Shown here in pieces: positions 44,345 to 58,000 of a DNA stretch of 64,000 bases. The stretch is from Phoronis australis (Eukaryota; Phoronida; Phoronidae). Each line of letters begins with the position of its first letter. Position 1 is the first letter of the stretch. Location: positions 62,001 to 126,000 of the forward strand of contig NMRA01000147.1 in the NCBI GenBank assembly GCA_002633005.1. The letters run 5' to 3'. A program made the position numbers and the translations under genes. The notes under the pieces were generated by a model. It made no database searches. It saw nothing but the letters and a program-made list of their open reading frames with translations, and was not told the origin of the DNA.

Positions 44345-45827
44345 CGTGAACTAGGCCATCCGCGAGGTGGCGATCGTCGTGTGAGTGTTTGCCAATCACA
44401 GTCTAGGTCAGAGGTCAGTTCCCTTGTTTTGCGTTTACACTCACGAAGGAGGTGATCGACAAGAATTGAAATTAACTTAAAAGTTTGGTGGAATCTGATA
44501 TTGATCACAGAATCTAAACTACCGAAGCACGTCGAGACTGTGGGCGAGGAATTTCGGCAAGTTGAACGTGTCATGGCTTGAGGAAAAGTGAAAACAGTGA
44601 GTATAAACATGCCAGGCATAGCTGGTGCAGCACAGCTCAGCTGATTCACAGGCGTCCTCAGCTTCTGATCGTCCCCAATACACTATATATAATACTACAA
44701 GGTATGACACTCCCGACTAGAAATTCCACGGGTGCTCGATCACTTCAGCCGTCCATAGCAAACATAAAACTCAATAAATTTACACAAAACAGAGGTTCGA
44801 CAAACCATGAAGAATTGTTCTTTCTCCCAATACCATTCACGGTGTCCTGTTCCGGCGACTTCGTAAGAAATTCGCAGTCAAAGAACAAAAATGTTCACAA
44901 AAAGCCCCCACACACTTTCATCGTGGGCCGCTCGAGGTCAAGGACGGTACGGAAATTGCCGGTGAGTTACGGAAGTACTCAAAATTGATTAATTTAGATA
45001 ACTGGTTGAAAGTCAAATTTATTGGTTAAATTTACATTAGTCACATAACCTGTCTCTAAATAACTATTTACGGTTTGTTTAGATTGATCTTGGCTTATAG
45101 TAGCGAGGACAGCATTCTTCAGCCAATCGCTTCGCGTATCTGTCACCGTGTTAAATTCGCTCACTACAATCGGCAAAAAATAACTCAAAAATGTAATAAA
45201 TGTGAATAAAAATTATTGAAAACTATGAAAGAATATATTGTCTTACTTATCTGATAATCTTTTTTTGTCGCAAAATTCGTTTAATAATACTTTGCACGAG
45301 TTTTTTGCAGGGACGTGACCGATTTTTCAGACCAAAATGGATGCCGGTAAAAATGAGTGCTATTTGGTTTTCAACCCAGGAGAAGACTAAACTCGCGAAT
45401 TTTTACGTGAAACTTCGTGAAAGAACAAAAGGGAGCCTTGCGAACACGATTATGTAAGTAGTTTTCACTTTCCTGCACTTAAAAGTTGAAAAAGTCGCCT
45501 GTTCCCGCGACCTTCAACTTCGAGCTGAATTTATTGGTATATAGAATAATTTGCGAATGTAATGAACTGTATTCCGCACTAAAGGGTTCATTAATGAACT
45601 ATTTCAAACACTTGTTCTAAACGAACATTTCGTCAATTTCTGACAATCGGGCGAATTTCTGACTCACTTCGTAGTTCCGGGTACTGCCGCTAGGGGTGGT
45701 CCTGTGAATCGCGTTGAATGTTTGGTTTACAATACTGAAGCACTTCAACTTTTGCTGATGAAAACTCAATGTAAAAGAGAACTAAACAGTCATTTCTCGT
45801 AGTGAGAACAATGATTCTTATATTTAA
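44345..45827. other. No gene recognised
   Basis: Contains short open frames without family features. It ends at the assembly gap, so a gene here could be hidden or split. Confidence 0.5.
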
Positions 45828-46257
45828 NNNNNNNNNNNNNNNNNNNNNNNNNNNNNNNNNNNNNNNNNNNNNNNNNNNNNNNNNNNNNNNNNNNNNNNNN
45901 NNNNNNNNNNNNNNNNNNNNNNNNNNNNNNNNNNNNNNNNNNNNNNNNNNNNNNNNNNNNNNNNNNNNNNNNNNNNNNNNNNNNNNNNNNNNNNNNNNNN
46001 NNNNNNNNNNNNNNNNNNNNNNNNNNNNNNNNNNNNNNNNNNNNNNNNNNNNNNNNNNNNNNNNNNNNNNNNNNNNNNNNNNNNNNNNNNNNNNNNNNNN
46101 NNNNNNNNNNNNNNNNNNNNNNNNNNNNNNNNNNNNNNNNNNNNNNNNNNNNNNNNNNNNNNNNNNNNNNNNNNNNNNNNNNNNNNNNNNNNNNNNNNNN
46201 NNNNNNNNNNNNNNNNNNNNNNNNNNNNNNNNNNNNNNNNNNNNNNNNNNNNNNNNN
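45828..46257. other. Assembly gap (430 N)
   Basis: A continuous run of N. Any frame spanning it is meaningless. Confidence 0.5.
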
Positions 46258-48470
46258 AAAGTTTTATTTATTATATGTCTTTCAGAAGCTTGTATTAAAA
46301 TGCTCTATATATCATACTTGTCATCAATACATTTTTGAAATGATGTTTGTTTATCTTTGATTTTTACTTAATGTAATTGAGTGACAAAGTTAAGCCGGTT
46401 ACAAACAGCATGATTGTTAAAAACAATATCACAAATAATATTAATAATTTGCTCAACCAATTATCAAGTTTCAACTTTCCTGATGAAAAATCTTTAAAAT
46501 GATACCTTATTTGTTTTTTTTCCTGGAGTAATTGTTATTTTATGAAAATTTGAAATCGCAAAATTGTACGTAGTGACTTCTCTTTGTCGGCTGTGTTAAC
46601 TTTAAGGTCAATATCTTCGCACAGGAACGTCTAATCGAAATGGTTTTTTTGGCAAATTATTCATCACAAAAAGTTCTTTAAAATGATGTATTACATGTCT
46701 ATTTACGTTTCTTAGTTTTGAAATAATAATATTTTGAACTCGCAGATTCGATTTGACAGAATTTTTACCAAAAATTTTGACACGAAAATGACATTTTCTC
46801 CGGAACCATAAGTCCAATTTAAAAAATTTTACTATCGTTATTTTAGTCTCGAAAAGAGCTTTCTAATGATGTATATTACATGCACATTTTCTAAAATTTT
46901 TGAAAAATGCTGTTCTCCCTACTTATAGGATAGTCACTTTGTAACATTCCAGCATTTCGAGAAGGCAAACACCGAGTCACCGCTGAATGTTTGACTTAGA
47001 CGGGCAGAAATAACTAGTGTCTAAAGGCGAGTGAGAAACGCACACCAACAGGTGTGAGATATAAACTAGGGGGATGTATAGGGACCTGGGGTCATTGATT
47101 GGCTACGCGAATGTCAGAACGAAAATGCTGCGGCCAGTTCTGTGCCGTGGTTGCTCGATCAGCTCGACGAAATTCCGCACTTTTCCACAGACGTACTGAT
47201 AGTTAAAACATCAAGTTCAACAGAGAACTGTTAAAATAGGGGAAGTTCTCGTGATATGTGTTCAAATTCATCAATTACTTACCGACTATTCAGTGAAGAA
47301 GAAATTTAAGCAAATATCCCAGATGTTCAGTGGCGACTTGAACTAGACTTAAAATTTCAAGCGAAGTCGGCGCCGTAGGTTTCGTCAAATGATACACTGG
47401 AACCCATCGTAGCTGCAGCAAAACGGTCGAACACCCTAGACCATAGTCTCCTGCACAGACCCTCGAGGTTGGTTCCGTGACGTCATCTTGTGAGGCCCGG
47501 GAACCTAGACCAAAGCTACTTGCGCCCTCTGTGTCTCTAATGTGGCGCTCTTCTTGTTCCAGAACCAGACTGAGGATCTAAACGCAAATAAACATGGCCC
47601 AAAGACAAATGAAGGTTGACTTCGCTCGCTGGATGGATGAGCTATTCTTTTAAAGTACATTTTTCTATTCCCTCAATTTCTGAGTTCCTTGCTTCAGTCG
47701 TAACTTGCAGTGTTTAATTGTCGCCTTCATGGCACATGCCAATGAGTGTCATTTGAACGTCATAATGCTGCATTTGGTAATTCTCTCATGCCATGGCATT
47801 GATTCATCCAGAGATATTTAACTCGTTTAAGCTTTGGCTTGGCAACATTTTTACTTATCTCAGCCAATGTACTAAAAACTATAAACAGAATTCTTCCTAA
47901 CCGGTGTTTACCATTGGCGATCAAGAGCTAATTTGAGCGCCGGGTCGTGTCAAAACTTCGGTAATCGCGAATAAACACATACATGTAGTGAGAGCGTTCA
48001 ACTCCAATATTTGAATTTGGATGGTTTCGTGGAGTCTTCAGAGATCGAATCAGTTTCCGAATGAGCAGCACGTACATTGTACAAGAACTTCCAAACTCCC
48101 TCAACAGCTAGGTAACCGAAGCTTAAATTACTAGACCCGACATTTGCGCCGGGACAGGACATTCCCTGGGAACTCCTCGAAAAAACGCATGTAAGTAAAG
48201 GCCTCACTCGCCGCTTTGAGATGGTCGTATGTAACTTACTGTAGCCTAAGTTTCAACCGTCGACGTGAATTACTTCAGTACCAAATAGGTCGCCTGTTCC
48301 CCGGGAACTTCATAGCAACCAACATTGTCCTTATTTTTGTTTTCGGCAATTATGGACCTTGTTATTATTTGACCAACTATGCTGCTTCGTCATAAAAAAA
48401 TTAAATCTGTTAGTTTCTTTTTCGCACGCTACAGATCGCATTTCTTATGGGATCAACGTGAATGACTCGA
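46258..48470. other. Intergenic, no gene recognised
   Basis: AT-rich first half. Around 47420-47530 two related phrases (ctagaccatagtctcctgca and ctagaccaaagctacttgcg) suggest a small repeat. No coding exon is supported. Confidence 0.5.
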
Positions 48471-48479
48471 AGCCTGTTG

Positions 48480-49200
48480 CTTTTTGCCGGTGAAATCCGA
48501 TACGAGATGGTGCTGTGGCGACCATTTTCCCCTTTTGTATGCGAAGCCAAAGCTCCGCCGCTGTTTCTGGTCCGATTTTTCTCAATTTTCTTTCTGTGGA
48601 TAGATCATTTCAAGGGCTATGGCAAGTGCCTCGTATGTTTTTCTCTAGGTCTTACCGTTCTCATGTTATACGAGATTTTCAGAGGACTAGTAGCCAAATA
48701 ACTGATTTTTTGCCGTCCCTAGGGGGATCAGTCTGAAATTTGGTATCTGGATAGATCTTTACAAAGCGCTATCAATATGTGAAAGCTGTTACTTGCTACG
48801 ACTTAGCGTTCACGTTATATTTGAGATTTACTGCACTTTGTTAGCCTATCACATTTGTGCTAGAGATCGCAGGTTTCGTCTCATCGACCTGAAACTTAGG
48901 TACAGTGTTTAAGTAGTCACTAGCCCGCCGAGGACTGCTATTCTTGAGCGAAATCGGGCCCAAGGTGGTGCTGTAACGACCTTTTTTAATTATGTTTGCG
49001 GAGTTACGTGATCCTTTGGCCGAACCATTTCAAATTTGGTACGTAAATAGATCTGTTTACGGGCTATCTAATACTTAAGTGCAGTAAGCGAAAGGGTCGT
49101 GATTGTTTATGTTCTTGGTACTGTCGTCGATTCTCATGTTAGAATTTTAAATTTCTTTCACGAAGTGTCGCTCGTCAGAGCGCTTTCATTTATTCTTTAT
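48480..49200. repeat. Second tandem array with ~150-bp periodicity
   Basis: Recurring variants of ggtggtgctgtggcgacc (about 48507, 48964), tggatagatctttacaaagc (about 48598, 48749, 49045) and catgttatacgagatttt (about 48662, 48810, 49137). It ends near gagcgctttcatttattctt, whose reverse complement also occurs at about 22150. The design resembles the array at 11065, but the sequence is different. Confidence 0.5.
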
Positions 49201-52200
49201 CCATTGTACTATCAGTAATTTCTCCATGTCTCTTATAAGTTTTGTAAAGTTTCACTCGTAATTTCAGTTCAGTGGCACTGTAAACTTTGAATATGATAAT
49301 GATCAGATGCGACATGAGTAACCAGCACAGAAGATCCGATCACACCCATGTGGACTGGGACTTGTTTTAATTGCAGCTTGAAGAACAAGCGCGCATTATC
49401 TGTTTAATTACAAGACATGTTTTCATAGAACACACAGTACAGATTGAGTTACCCGACGGGCTAATTTGAGAGAACTGTCTGCATTTGCAATGACAACAAA
49501 TTATGCACAACAAGAAAAATAATCAACTAAGCCTTGATTGAAACGTCGAGAAGTCATGCCTGACACTTAAAGAGCTTCGTCTGCTATTGTGATTATTGCG
49601 TCCTGACTGAAGCCCGCCGTCCCTTGCATATACTGATACACTGTCTCATCTGTCTCATGCTTTACAATCCCTCGTGATGTTGCTTAAACAATCCCCTCCC
49701 GAGGAATTTCAGCTTTGACTTCTCAAGATACCTTTGCAGTTACGCATCGTCAACAAACATAGCCAGCACCGATAACCAGTGGCACTTTCACGAAAACTAT
49801 GTGAAGAAAATGTGTTGAAAAACACGAGGCAATCGCGAACCACGAGTATTCAAACATAAAGTAGTTCCGGAGGATTCAAAAATACATTAGGCCCAGTGCG
49901 TGTGAGTATTCAGGCGCGTGCACCTACATTCGAAATACTGTATTTTTTCAAAGAAACTTTGTACTCACGTATTCGCTGGTGCGCCTAAGCTTCACATAGT
50001 CACTGAGTGCTTTTGTGTGTTTTCAGCAAAACTTTTCATTTACTTAGTTAAGTTCGATACTCCGCGTGGCGAATAAGTCATGTTTCACAAGAATACTGTT
50101 GAAAAGTTGGTTCTACTCGAGTGCTCCACACATATAGGCGCAGTTTCACATAGCGGGTTGATTGTGTGCCCAATCGCTAGATGGTGGGACGTGGAGACTG
50201 TCGAAGAGTTAATAAATATACGCATGGGCCTAACACTGCTCACATGCGTAAAGTTGGAAACGTCTGACGCCAGACGCAAAGAAATCAATTTGTCGCAACC
50301 CCATCCAACTATTCTTGCATCATAATGTTGGGAATAATAGCATTCCTTTGCTGTTTTTATCTCTAGGTGTTAAAATAGTGCGTACTCGTTTCAAGAACAG
50401 GGAGGTTGTTGGCACACGAAAAATGCTCATTTAATCAAAAAGATATTACCATATCAGATAAATAATAAACATCACACCTTGGTTGATAGATGTGCAATTA
50501 TGGTATTATAAGTTAATTAATCGTTTGGTCTAAAGTCATAGGCGGATTTGATACAGTTCTTCCGTAAAAAGTCAGGACGGGGAGACATTTATGTGATCAA
50601 ATAATTACTCCAACTATTTATCCGAAATTTACAGATAAAGGCTTTCTGGTGGATAAAAAAGCAAACATCTATTGAGTAGGTTTGAAACGTTCTGTGGATA
50701 TTATATTAGATCATTACAGAGACTGTAGCGTGGAACTTTATCGTAAACAGGAGACATTGGAACCCATTCTTGTTCTTATGTTACTAAAGAAAGTGTACTA
50801 TTATGGAAAATAACTATATTCATGACAAAGAGACAAATGAACACCTTTCCATAGTTGTCATAATTCGCGAATCAAAAAACGGGACAAATCAATATTGAAA
50901 AGCGGGTCTTCCGATACAAGTTGGGCATCTGATCTATGCCAAACCACTGGCGTGAAATGTCGACGCAACATACTAAAACGTCCAGACAGCGTTTTTTGTT
51001 GAATGGGAGATGTTGCACCCCAAAGCGGCGTTTTTTAATTTATGAAAGTCGAATACGCAGTTGCTGGCGCCTCAAATTCCATGAAATGTCACATTTTTTT
51101 CCTTTTTAGTCGAACTTGAAATAGTTCTATGTCGCATGGGAAATTAGTACATGTCATTGTCACCATTTATCAAAAAGCGGGACATTTTGATGGGGTGGCG
51201 GGATGACGGTAAAAATTCAAAAATTTGGATAGTCCGCCAAGAGCGGGACAATTTGCAAATGCAATGTACGCTGTCAACAACAATTGGGTTTTTTACAAGG
51301 TAAACCTTTCATTGTTTAAATATATTTCGCGGATATAGGCAGATAACATTCACTGTTCAGAAACTGAATTCATGAAAGTCTCTGGCAACAGGTAAACAAG
51401 TTGCTCCGGCGAGGTGCAACGCTAATTTGTTCCGATTTAATGCGGAGAGCTAAGTTTTGAATTACACAGGCTAAACCCGTGGATCTACTGACTAAAGTTC
51501 ATTAGTTCAATGCTCCCATCATGATGAGATGATTCCGTCCCGATCTAACTTGACTTATCTAAAACCGCAACAAACCCGCCTTTGGCCGCCAAAAGGACCA
51601 AGGCCGTTTGCTTTCGACCATTTCGGATATAGCATAGGTATCAAATCGTTGTTTACTTAGATGGGGACTGATTTCCGAGGTACTGAAGAACTCGCTGCCT
51701 GTACGGTAGTGCTGGAGACCATGTTTGTTGGTTGCGTAAAATGACAAGCCAACTTGTCGAGCCCGGTTCACATCGATAAGTCGGTTCTTCGCAAGTCCAT
51801 GAAACATCCAAGTAAGCAACAGTTACCATCATATTTATAGCGGGAAGAGGTCTACATCACAAGTTACTTTTACACAGAAGGTGGGTTTCTCAAAGTTTGC
51901 CGATTTGGCTCCTCAGCGCTGGATGGCTGGACTCGACTTCAATGATCCAAGAATGGGTAAACAACACAACTACCGGAGAGTATTTTAATGTTCATTTATT
52001 GTTTCCGCACGATGAAGACAGGATATTTGGGTACATCATGAGCACTGCCAATCTGATTCAAAGCACACAACACACTATAGTACATCACTCTTTTTACAGA
52101 GGGGCGTGTTGGATGCCCCGCATTAAACATCACAGGAAAACTAGCTTTCAACTTAGGGTACAGTACAAGAAGAAAGTAATCATACGAAATGCCGTGTTCC

Positions 52201-53640
52201 CCTCATGATAGCTAAGTCTACTAACGGAGGAAAATACTGGTAATAATTATTACAGCGGCAAAATTCTAATTATAGAATTGGTTAGCACCAGTTTACTAAC
52301 TTCAACTTCTTGTGGCAACGAATTTGCTTTTGGTGCAGCAATCATAGCGTGAAATTCCGGATCTTTTTGTTTACATACTTATGGCTTATACTGTAGCTTA
52401 TCTTAACCACATCTCTGCCCACATACAATGTTTTCGATTTGCGGCTAGACATACAGCTGATTTTGTTCCTTGATGAGAGTGATTCCACCGGCATGGGACG
52501 AACCAGAAGTTCGTTATTGCTTGAGATGAACTCAATAACTTAGGCGTTTTTAAGTCTGAAATTGGTGAGAGTTTACAGGAGCACAAAGCATATATATGGG
52601 TAGTTCCGAAATGTTACAAAATGTGCACCTTCTTATTCAATAAAACGAAAAATAATAATTTCAAATCAGATCTTTAACGCCACATCACAAAACATTGCAT
52701 CACATAAGACTCTTAGAATCAAATAAATTACTAATTTACAAGGACTCAGATACAAAAGACTAACTCTAGTTACGCATGTACATCACAATGTTATCAGGAT
52801 AAATGGGTAATCTTAAGTTACCATATAGCACCATACTCTATTGACTTGAACCAACAGGAAACTATTCCTCCTCAAAACAAGAGTTCCACAGGGTAAAACA
52901 ACACCAACTTAGGATACAGTATGGCGGACAAGTGAAATTTAACTAATGAATATTCCAAAGATATCTCACACTAAATTAATACTTCTCCACGATTAAGTCC
53001 TATGCCACTGCTATTAGACGGTGTTTTGAAAAGTGTGACCTTTCAAAACATAAGAAGCACTTGAAAATGATTAAGATCAACTTTGACAATTACTTTTGGC
53101 TGAAATTGCAGAGATTTTACCATTGATCTGCTCTCTCAATTCTTATTTACGATCACACCAAGAAACTGTGATCAACAATAAACACACGATACAGTCCAAC
53201 AGACTAGTCCTTTCATGTTATACACCAAATGAAATTCATTGAGTTTTCTCAAGAATTGTCGAAAGTGAAATAACTGCAGGGGTGAATATTCGAAACTGAT
53301 GGCAGATGTCAGCAATGACTCATAGATCTCCGATTACGAGACGAAACATAATGAAGGATGTTTCAGAAGGATAAAACCCTATATGAAATTGCTTTATTTA
53401 TGAATCAGCACCATTGCTTTGAACCACACAGCATTAAATTTGTCTGCATGAGTCAATTTGATGATGCAACCTCAGCAAGGGTGGATCTTGGAGTTACGCC
53501 GTTCACTTGGAAGTACATACATGTTAAGTCCGAAAGATAAAAATGTGCTGATGAGAAGGATGTTTAATTACAAGCGAATGGGTTGCTAACTCCTTGGTCC
53601 TGCACTTGTTAACTTAATCAAATCTGCGTTGTGACCACTT
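49201..53640. other. Long region without recognisable genes
   Basis: No exon or clear repeat is supported, apart from a partial catagGCGGATTTga element end near 50538. Open frames at 51559-51819 (-) and 51897-52208 (+) have no conserved features. Downstream of TRAK, tttatt at about 53391 would read AATAAA on the minus strand. Confidence 0.5.
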
Positions 53641-53643
53641 CTT

Positions 53644-53705
53644 CACAAAATGGGGAATTTTAGGGGCCACAGCCCTTCGTAAGGGCCCCCTTTAAATCCA
53701 CCTCT
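53644..53705. repeat. Truncated hAT-like element end
   Basis: ccccctttaaatccacctctg matches the right end of the CAGTGGCGGAT family. An upstream ggggcc...ggcccc inversion makes a small fold-back. Confidence 0.5.
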
Positions 53706-54427
53706 GCTTGGGTTGCTCAACTAATTTCACTCCTTCAGACAAACCAAGGGCTTTGAGACACACATATACGCACATGCATTCTAGAAAGTTCTGACAGCCT
53801 CCTACATCTGCCAATAGGTGGATCCCCTTGCAGTCACATGATCTGGCTTAGTGCACGATATGAGGGTTCAGGTCAGAAAATTTTGTACTAACAATGATTT
53901 ATACACAGTTCTGTATATCTCATACAATCACCTATGTTCAATAAATACATAACACAAGGTGCAAACTACTCTATGATGAAATTCAGTAAGCATGAGGTCT
54001 CTGGATATCGAAATAAAACAGACTTCTGTACAAAAATGACCTGGGGGTGCGTTCAGAAGAAGCGGTCATCATGCATATTACATGTGACCATGCCAAGCAC
54101 TAGAAAACATGGCCGCCTCAGAAGGAAGCTGAATTTTGGTAGTTAACACCCTCAAAAGGTGTCGCCACCAGAATCTCATGAGTGACAAGTTTTAATGAAC
54201 ACACTTTTTTATCCTCCCTGAATTGAGTGCATGGCTTCCACTGTCTATTCACAATTTATACATGCACATGTGCCATACTCTATCTCCATATGGTTTAGAG
54301 GGATGACAAACACAGTCGATTGGGACTTGCACAAGGATCCTATTGTGTTAGTCCTCTTTTGACTTGGACATGTAAACCATTTGGAGGTAGAGGGTGGAGC
54401 CTCATTTGGCAGTCTGACTAAAGAGAT

Positions 54428-55085
54428 TTACAGCAATCCACCAGGCCGAGATGGAACTTGCATCCCAGCTATCTGCATCAATGGGTTGGTCTTGCCCACC
54501 TGCAGAGGGGGCGCCACCATACGCGGACGTGGACTTAATGAAGGCCCGCCCCCAAACGACGACGATAGAACAGTCTGAGTGGATGCGATCGACGTCACTG
54601 TGCTTGTCGCCATAGTAACTGTCACTGTGGTGACCGCAGCCGTGGCCGCCGATGATGACAGAATGTTGCCGATCCCATACGTTTTGATGGTGTCTAGGAT
54701 ACGAATATGTGAAAAGTCCGGAGTTAAAACACTGCTGGAAGGAGAACATGAACTCGCACTCACACTTGTTGTCGTTGGAAGCGTCCTGGTGGAGCTGTAG
54801 ATACTATACGCATGCATATGTGTTCCATCATACATGGTCTCCGTCATAATGTTCGGATAACGGATTGGACTAGGAAGTGTGCTGAACATGGAGGTGAATG
54901 ACTGGCTTGACTGACTGGCAAGTACTGGGCTTGTTGTCGTGTAGGTCGGTGAAGTGGCTGCCATGGTTTTGGCCGAAATGTTTCGCTCTTTCAGCATGGA
55001 GGCTAGTCCCAAAGACATGCTGAATGTACTTGTTCCCCTAGTATCCTGGAGTGAAATGACTGAAGGCCGGGCAGCAGAACCAGAA
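54428..55085 (-). CDS. TRAK1: TRAK terminal exon
   Basis: It begins SGSAARPSVISLQDTRGTST, then FSMSLGLASMLKERNISAK, a long Ser/Thr-rich stretch, RILDTIKTYGIGNI (counterpart of the VDKVRRFGVAKV motif) and the C-terminus VPSRPGGLL, stop at 54428-54430. Upstream in-frame codons are intron, as shown by the acceptor ctctctcactccag. Confidence 0.5.
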
Positions 55086-58000
55086 CTGGAGTGAGAGAGA
55101 GAGAGAGAGTTAATCACATCACATGAGTCTGACCATCTACATGCTGTCAAAAAATTATGCAAATGATGACAAGAACTGGTTACAGTCTCGTATAATGGCA
55201 CCTACTTGAACGGTACAAGTTTCACATAATTTCTTACATCATATGTCAAAATGGGCTTTGTAAGTAAAGATGTATAAATTGGACATGAAATGGATCAGCA
55301 GTTTGCAAACATGTTTGGTACCAAAGATTCGTGAATGTCACCAGTACAACAGCAAGAAATTTGGGTAATAGTCACATACAGGGGGCCTGCATTTTGAGAA
55401 CCACTTTTCTCCACTGAATAGCAGGCTTCACACTGGTTCTCAAAAAGCAGGACACTCTAAGTGACTGTTGCTGAATTTTGAATTGCAGAGGTGAATGAAT
55501 AAAAAGAACAACATGTCTATCCAAACTTCCTTGTTCATCACACCCTATTACACGCTCAAAACATGTTAAGCTTGGGATGATAGAGATGAAAAGCAAAATG
55601 GCAGTCAACACGTGGCACCATTCGTGGACTGAATGCACAAAATGGCAAGCAAAATGTACCGGCTGTGCTTTAGCCTCGAGTTTAAGCAGTGGCCATCCAT
55701 CAACTGCAATATGTCCACAGCACTAAAATGGATAAGGTCATTACTGCTCAATAACAGCCCTCAAGAAGTGGCAGGCGCAAAGAACGGAGGCAGCCCTATG
55801 CCATTCTCCACAAAGCAGCCACGTCAGTGCTCCTGGCGGGAGACGGTGAACATACCTGGAGACCTGCGTGTTATAGTCATCACTAGGGTGCAGCACTGTC
55901 GACGTTGTATAAGTATAGATAGATGAGGTGCGTTCAGACAGTTTGTGAGGTTGGTAATCTGCAAAGCCAGAAAGTTCACGGCAAAATGTAGAGAGAAGGG
56001 TTAAAGCTATCAGTTTCGCCCACCAGAGGTCAGAGCACTTGATTGTCCGCCAGTTTGTGTAATGTTCAACATTATTCAGAGAAGCAGAGTTGGAGCAATG
56101 TTCTATCACAATTAATGTCAAGATTACGCTGAAAGTGATTTTTTTCTTCCGCAAATAAAGTACAAACACGCAATACTCTACAAACCACCAGCAAAAACGA
56201 CGAAAATCACAAATTCAACATATTCTGACCAAGCAGTTTTAGCATCAGTGGTTATTACTGTCAATCAAGTACTCTGAACCGCATCAAATACCCAGAGGGT
56301 CATGGGAACACATCATCACAAGACAAATTAGGTACATTTCAAGTACTGCACATTAGCTACCACAAGTGTAATATTTATTAGCCAACTATCCACCAAACAT
56401 GACGTTACGACACAGCAGAAAGTAGTTCACTTAGTTATTCGCCAAAAACGATGCAAGCGCTGGTCGCGATGGTGTGGCAACATACTGCAACCTCAGTCAT
56501 GCGACAAAGCGAGCCACCACTAGTTTACACAATGCTCTCGTGGAAATGACGCTCATTTTGAATTAGTTAACATAAACTTCCGAAACCGATTTAGGGCTTC
56601 AGGTTTAATAACACACTGAATTAGTTTTACATGGTCACACTATGGACAGAGGAGGGTTCGCTGATTACCTCTTTACCTAATATCACCACAGCAAACTTAA
56701 TTTATTCCTGTTTGAAAGTTAGGTGATTTTAACTCTACCAAGTTATTATTAAGTAGTTCACAAAGGCGCCATCTTACGATAGTAGTGACTCGCTGTGTTA
56801 ATTTCACGTCATTCAATCCCCTTACCATCCTCTTCATAATCGCTGAAGTTGTATGTGTCTTCCAGCTCTATTTTTTCTTCGCCCTTTATCTGTATGCCCG
56901 GGCGATCTTCCAGCAGCGCCCCCATGTGGGGAGTGGCCAGTCGCTGCCACTGATGAAGAGTTACAGACCCTATGATGAAACAACAAGGTGGCAAGTAGTC
57001 TAATAAGTCACTCGGTTCACACTTAATGAAACTGGTGAATCATGACTCACTTAAATTCAGCCAATTGCAAACTATTTCATCCACAGTTTCTGAACTGATC
57101 AATTTTGCCACCTATTCAAATTATCCCAAACAATTTTGCCGAGTTACTGTAGGTTGACTTACTATTTCGGTTAATTTACACATTGAAGATAAATCGGCAA
57201 AATTATCCCAGTTCTAAGGCTCAACTTTTTACAACAAAAACAAAACTTTAGCCAAGTGCTGCTTCATGACAGGAACATAGTACAAACCGTGTTAGCAATA
57301 ATGCAAAAATTCCGCTTGTCAGCCACATTGTATGCTAGATAGTTACGAATCATAACCTAGGATCTACAATATGAGAAACACTTTCTGATTCACACTATGA
57401 CCATTACCTGTCACCAAAGGGAAGAAACTAATTTTGAAAATTCAAATTTTACTTTATATCAAGCAAGAAAATCGTCTATAAAGCACATTTTCAGCAATGA
57501 CAGACAGCCTTCAACACAGATTCTACTGTTGTTGATGTCGGGCAAAACATTTTTGAGAGCACAAAATTACCTTCCATGGGCTTGACTATCTGCAGTTTCT
57601 CTGGAATGCGAAATCCGAGCCCATAATGAGAGGAGGCTGATAAGTTGGAGAGCCCTGAGATGCCACTTCCCTCTGAGATGACACTGTCGGGGGAGCGGCA
57701 TGGAGTAGGGGTATGTGACCCATCACTACCATGCCTAAGAACAAACAGATAGGGCGTCTTAGAATTACTACTGAAGAGAGGATCTACAGGCACCCCGAGT
57801 CTCTTTGCTCAAAATGAAACTCAGTTTTGTAAAAAAAGCCCGACCTGTTTCAGAAAAACCTTCTTCTGACGGCACAAAAAATTAAAAAATGTAATACTTC
57901 TTGAACCACATTGTCAGCTTGACATGGTCAATACAACCGTTAAATAACCCATTTAGTTATTCAACCCGCATTGAATAACATTCTGGCGGGAAACTGAGGC

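Noticed and set aside
44578-44988. Plus-strand open frame of 136 codons
   Set aside because: No conserved features. It borders the fold-back element and is probably chance.
45802-46338. Open frame across the gap
   Set aside because: It consists almost entirely of N and has no meaning.
54402-54749. Second minus-strand frame overlapping the end of TRAK
   Set aside because: It is a shadow of the terminal TRAK exon in another frame.
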